Below are positions 61,840 to 64,000 of a DNA stretch of 64,000 bases, in pieces. Origin of the DNA: Flagellimonas spongiicola (lineage in GTDB: Bacteria > Bacteroidota > Bacteroidia > Flavobacteriales > Flavobacteriaceae); the NCBI RefSeq assembly GCF_023502425.1, contig NZ_JAMFMA010000002.1:620001-684000 (forward strand), in the 5' to 3' direction. Numbering within the stretch: position 1 is the first letter of the stretch; each line of letters starts with the position of its first letter. Made by a program: the position numbers and the translations under genes. Below the pieces are notes generated by a model. The model was not told the DNA's origin. It did not search any database and saw only the letters and a program-made list of their open reading frames with translations.

Positions 61840-64000
61840 TTACTCTTCTTCGAGACGATCACGTTCCTTTTTCTCGATGGCACGTTCATTGTCCTGAAGC
61901 TTGAAGTTTCCAAAATTATAGGTAAAGCCAACACGTATAAATTGTGTCTCTTTTCTAAGGCGATAATGGTTGTCTTGATTTAAATAACGCGACGTATAGG
62001 TTGGGTTATAACGCTCCAATAAATCCTCAGCCGCAATTGAAACAACTGCTCGATTATCCCAAAGCGATTTGCGAAGTCCAAGAGTAAGGTTCAGCTGATC
62101 GTCTGAAATATAGGAGCCAAATAAAAACTTATTGAAATAGGTCATGGTCACCTCACCGGTCAGCGAACCGTCACCAGATAAGGTAAGGTAATTGGCTAAA
62201 TAGCCGTAAACTCCGTCAACCTCTGCCGTATAGGGTATATTGTTGCTTTCTACAGCCAAAAACGTCTCTTCTTCATGGAAAAGGGAAGTATACGCATATA
62301 AAAACCAGAAGGGCATCACGCTTTTACTTACCGTGAAATCCAAGCCGTACGACTTACTTTCCAATACATTCTGTTGCAGGTCCACCAAGGTTTGATTCTC
62401 GTTATCTTGGAACACCAAGCCAGCAATGTTCATCCCATTATCACGATAATAGAAATCGATGAAAAACTCGCTATTGATGGTATAGTTGAAATTGAAATTG
62501 TTACCAAAACTCGGCATTAATCTAGGGTTCCCTTCTACAAAATCATTTTCATTGAAAAACCGTCGGAAGGGATTTAAATCATTGTAACGTGGCCGTTGTA
62601 CATTCCGCCCATAATCAAAAGCAAAGCTATGCTTGTCCGAAGGAGAATAGAGTAAATAAACAGAAGGAAACAATTCAAAAAAGTTCTGTTCTATGGTCTC
62701 ATTTAAGGTCAATGAGTTTCCCACGGCGTCTGTAAGTTCGCCCCGAACGCCTAATTTCATAGACCATTTGTCCCAGTTTTTAACCAAGCTCATATACCCC
62801 GCGTAGACCTTTTCATCATAAGCATATTCATCGGACAAAGCGGGTGTAATCGTATCATCAGAACCGGTAAAATTATTAAATACAATAGCGCTTTCTGAGT
62901 CTATTGAAGATACTTTCAACCCGGATTCAAACGAAGTGTTTCCCAAGGTTGTGGCATAATCCATTTGTCCTGTGAAAATTTTAATATCCTGCCTGGAATC
63001 CGTATCAAATCCAAAGTTTCGTATAAAATTTCCAGCTCCATCAAAATAGTTGGAATTAAGGTCTTGAAAAGATTCAGAACTGAAATTCGTATAATGCCCA
63101 TTCATTGAAAGTCGAGCTCCCGGCTTTTTCAACTTGTGCACATATGAAAGGTCAAAGGCAAGATTGGTATTGTCCAAGACTTCATCATTCTGGGTGACAA
63201 ACGTGGAGTCCAGCTGGAACTGGGAATTCCTTATTTCTGCGTCCAATCTTGTTCCACGATTCACATTGGGATTAAAAAGCATATTGGAAGTGAAATTGAT
63301 GCTATTTCGATCATCCAAGTCATAGTCAAGTATGACGCTAGCATTTTGAGCTTGTGATTCAACAACCTGATTATAATCACTGCTCCATCGCGAAAAAATG
63401 GAATTGGTGTCATCCATAAAGTTGACCCCTTTGTCCGTTTTGCGAATCTCCTTTTCGGGATTGATGGAATAATTCGCGAATAAACTGAGCTTGTCCGTTT
63501 TAAAATAATGACTTGTTCCAAAACTATATTTTGCAAAAACCGCCTGTGTATAACTGCCATTGAAGCTTCCTTTATACCCAGGTACTATGTTTTTTGACGT
63601 GACAATATTCAGAATGGGACCGCCTTCAGCATCATACCGCGCCGGAGGATTAGCAATAACTTCAACCGATTTGATATTGGTTCCTGATAAGCCCTCCAAT
63701 AAATCCTGCACTTCTTGTCCTGATAGCTGGACCTTGCGATCATTAAGATAAACCGTGGCGTTCTGCCCTTTGATCTGTAAATCTGATTGGTTGACAATGA
63801 CACCGGGGGTGTTTCTTAAAATGTCCCACGAACTCCCCTGCGATATAACGGTGTTTTCAACTGAAAAGACCAGTCTGTCTGGTAGTCTTTGGACTGTTGG
63901 TCTTCGTGCCGTAACCACTACTTCATCCAAATTATTGGCTTCTAAAGGAATTATCAATGCGCCCAATGAAACATCTCCCAAAATATCCAATGCTCGCGGT
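61840..64000 (-). CDS. Outer-membrane beta-barrel protein (TonB-receptor-like, PF14905 type), N-terminus cut off
   Basis: At least 719 codons are visible, and the frame stays open past 63990 to the window edge (upstream codons PRA before LDILGD), so the N-terminal part, probably a carboxypeptidase-like domain, is missing. The plug has VVTARRPTVQRLPDRLVFSV, the segment WDILRNTPGVIVNQ and IKSVEVIANPPARYDAEGGPILN. The rest is repeated beta strands ending in FTYNFGNFKLQDNER, with a charged tail KKERDRLEEE unusual after the last strand. It would import or bind a ligand with TonB energy. Ligand unknown. Confidence 0.85.
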   Translation of the reverse strand, partial: PRALDILGDVSLGALIIPLEANNLDEVVVTARRPTVQRLPDRLVFSVENTVISQGSSWDILRNTPGVIVNQSDLQIKGQNATVYLNDRKVQLSGQEVQDLLEGLSGTNIKSVEVIANPPARYDAEGGPILNIVTSKNIVPGYKGSFNGSYTQAVFAKYSFGTSHYFKTDKLSLFANYSINPEKEIRKTDKGVNFMDDTNSIFSRWSSDYNQVVESQAQNASVILDYDLDDRNSINFTSNMLFNPNVNRGTRLDAEIRNSQFQLDSTFVTQNDEVLDNTNLAFDLSYVHKLKKPGARLSMNGHYTNFSSESFQDLNSNYFDGAGNFIRNFGFDTDSRQDIKIFTGQMDYATTLGNTSFESGLKVSSIDSESAIVFNNFTGSDDTITPALSDEYAYDEKVYAGYMSLVKNWDKWSMKLGVRGELTDAVGNSLTLNETIEQNFFELFPSVYLLYSPSDKHSFAFDYGRNVQRPRYNDLNPFRRFFNENDFVEGNPRLMPSFGNNFNFNYTINSEFFIDFYYRDNGMNIAGLVFQDNENQTLVDLQQNVLESKSYGLDFTVSKSVMPFWFLYAYTSLFHEEETFLAVESNNIPYTAEVDGVYGYLANYLTLSGDGSLTGEVTMTYFNKFLFGSYISDDQLNLTLGLRKSLWDNRAVVSIAAEDLLERYNPTYTSRYLNQDNHYRLRKETQFIRVGFTYNFGNFKLQDNERAIEKKERDRLEEE

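Overview
The window looks like a stretch of chromosome from a marine-type member of the Flavobacteriaceae (phylum Bacteroidota). The base composition is AT-leaning, genes are tightly packed, and Shine-Dalgarno sequences are largely absent. The clearest promoters are of the Bacteroidota kind (TTG, 19 nt, TAnnTTTG, ahead of asd and of the yceD-rpmF pair). Protein families typical of the group are present: PF14905-type outer-membrane barrel, zinc-free L32, SusC/RagA-free TonB-type barrel, 8-TM MacB-like permeases, DUF5009/HGSNAT-like acyltransferases, and a four-helix-bundle S23/Avd-like protein. No phage, insertion sequence, CRISPR array or rRNA operon was seen. About 64 protein genes and one tRNA fill the window, and no gap exceeds about 220 bp.

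Layout. 1-4.3 kb (+): a partial GNAT acetyltransferase, MATE exporter, crotonase-family enzyme, two small membrane proteins, LpxH-type lipid A hydrolase and a cupin. 4.3-8.6 kb (-): MFS exporter, VOC protein and RecJ in one overlapping operon, then a four-helix-bundle gene bordered by imperfect inverted repeats, and OsmC. 8.7-13.6 kb: AhpD-like, DinB-like and Crp/Fnr genes (+), then a minus-strand group headed by an AraC regulator with two DNA-binding domains (SnoaL-like, SPW-like, YHS, uracil-DNA glycosylase). 13.6-21.2 kb: rsmI, DoxX and a hypothetical (-), then tdk-alr, mscL, asd and a lipoprotein prolyl oligopeptidase (+).

21.3-39.4 kb is the most distinctive region. A minus-strand histidine kinase and sigma-54-type response regulator face a plus-strand operon encoding TolC, an HlyD-like adaptor, a LolD/MacB-like ATPase, four tandem paralogous MacB/FtsX permeases (790-812 aa each) and a second ATPase. 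The 202-bp gap between regulator and operon holds a near-consensus -24/-12 sigma-54 promoter and, about 110 bp upstream of the predicted start, a dyad suited to an enhancer site. This suggests one self-contained, signal-controlled envelope export system.

39.4-46.3 kb: FAD oxidoreductase, then the fatty-acid block (accC, accB, fabH) with rpmF and yceD upstream, pdxA, and divergent ribE. 46.3-51.3 kb: two HGSNAT-like acyltransferases around a sodium:solute symporter and a TauE-like permease. 51.3-58.4 kb (-): PAS histidine kinase with a single-domain receiver, two secreted proteins, a penicillin/AHL-acylase-family hydrolase and a membrane-anchored AraC regulator. 58.5-64 kb: tRNA with CAU anticodon, methylmalonyl-CoA epimerase, rbfA, a LolC/E-like permease, dusB, and a barrel protein cut by the window end. 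Identifications rest on reading motifs by eye; no database search was possible.
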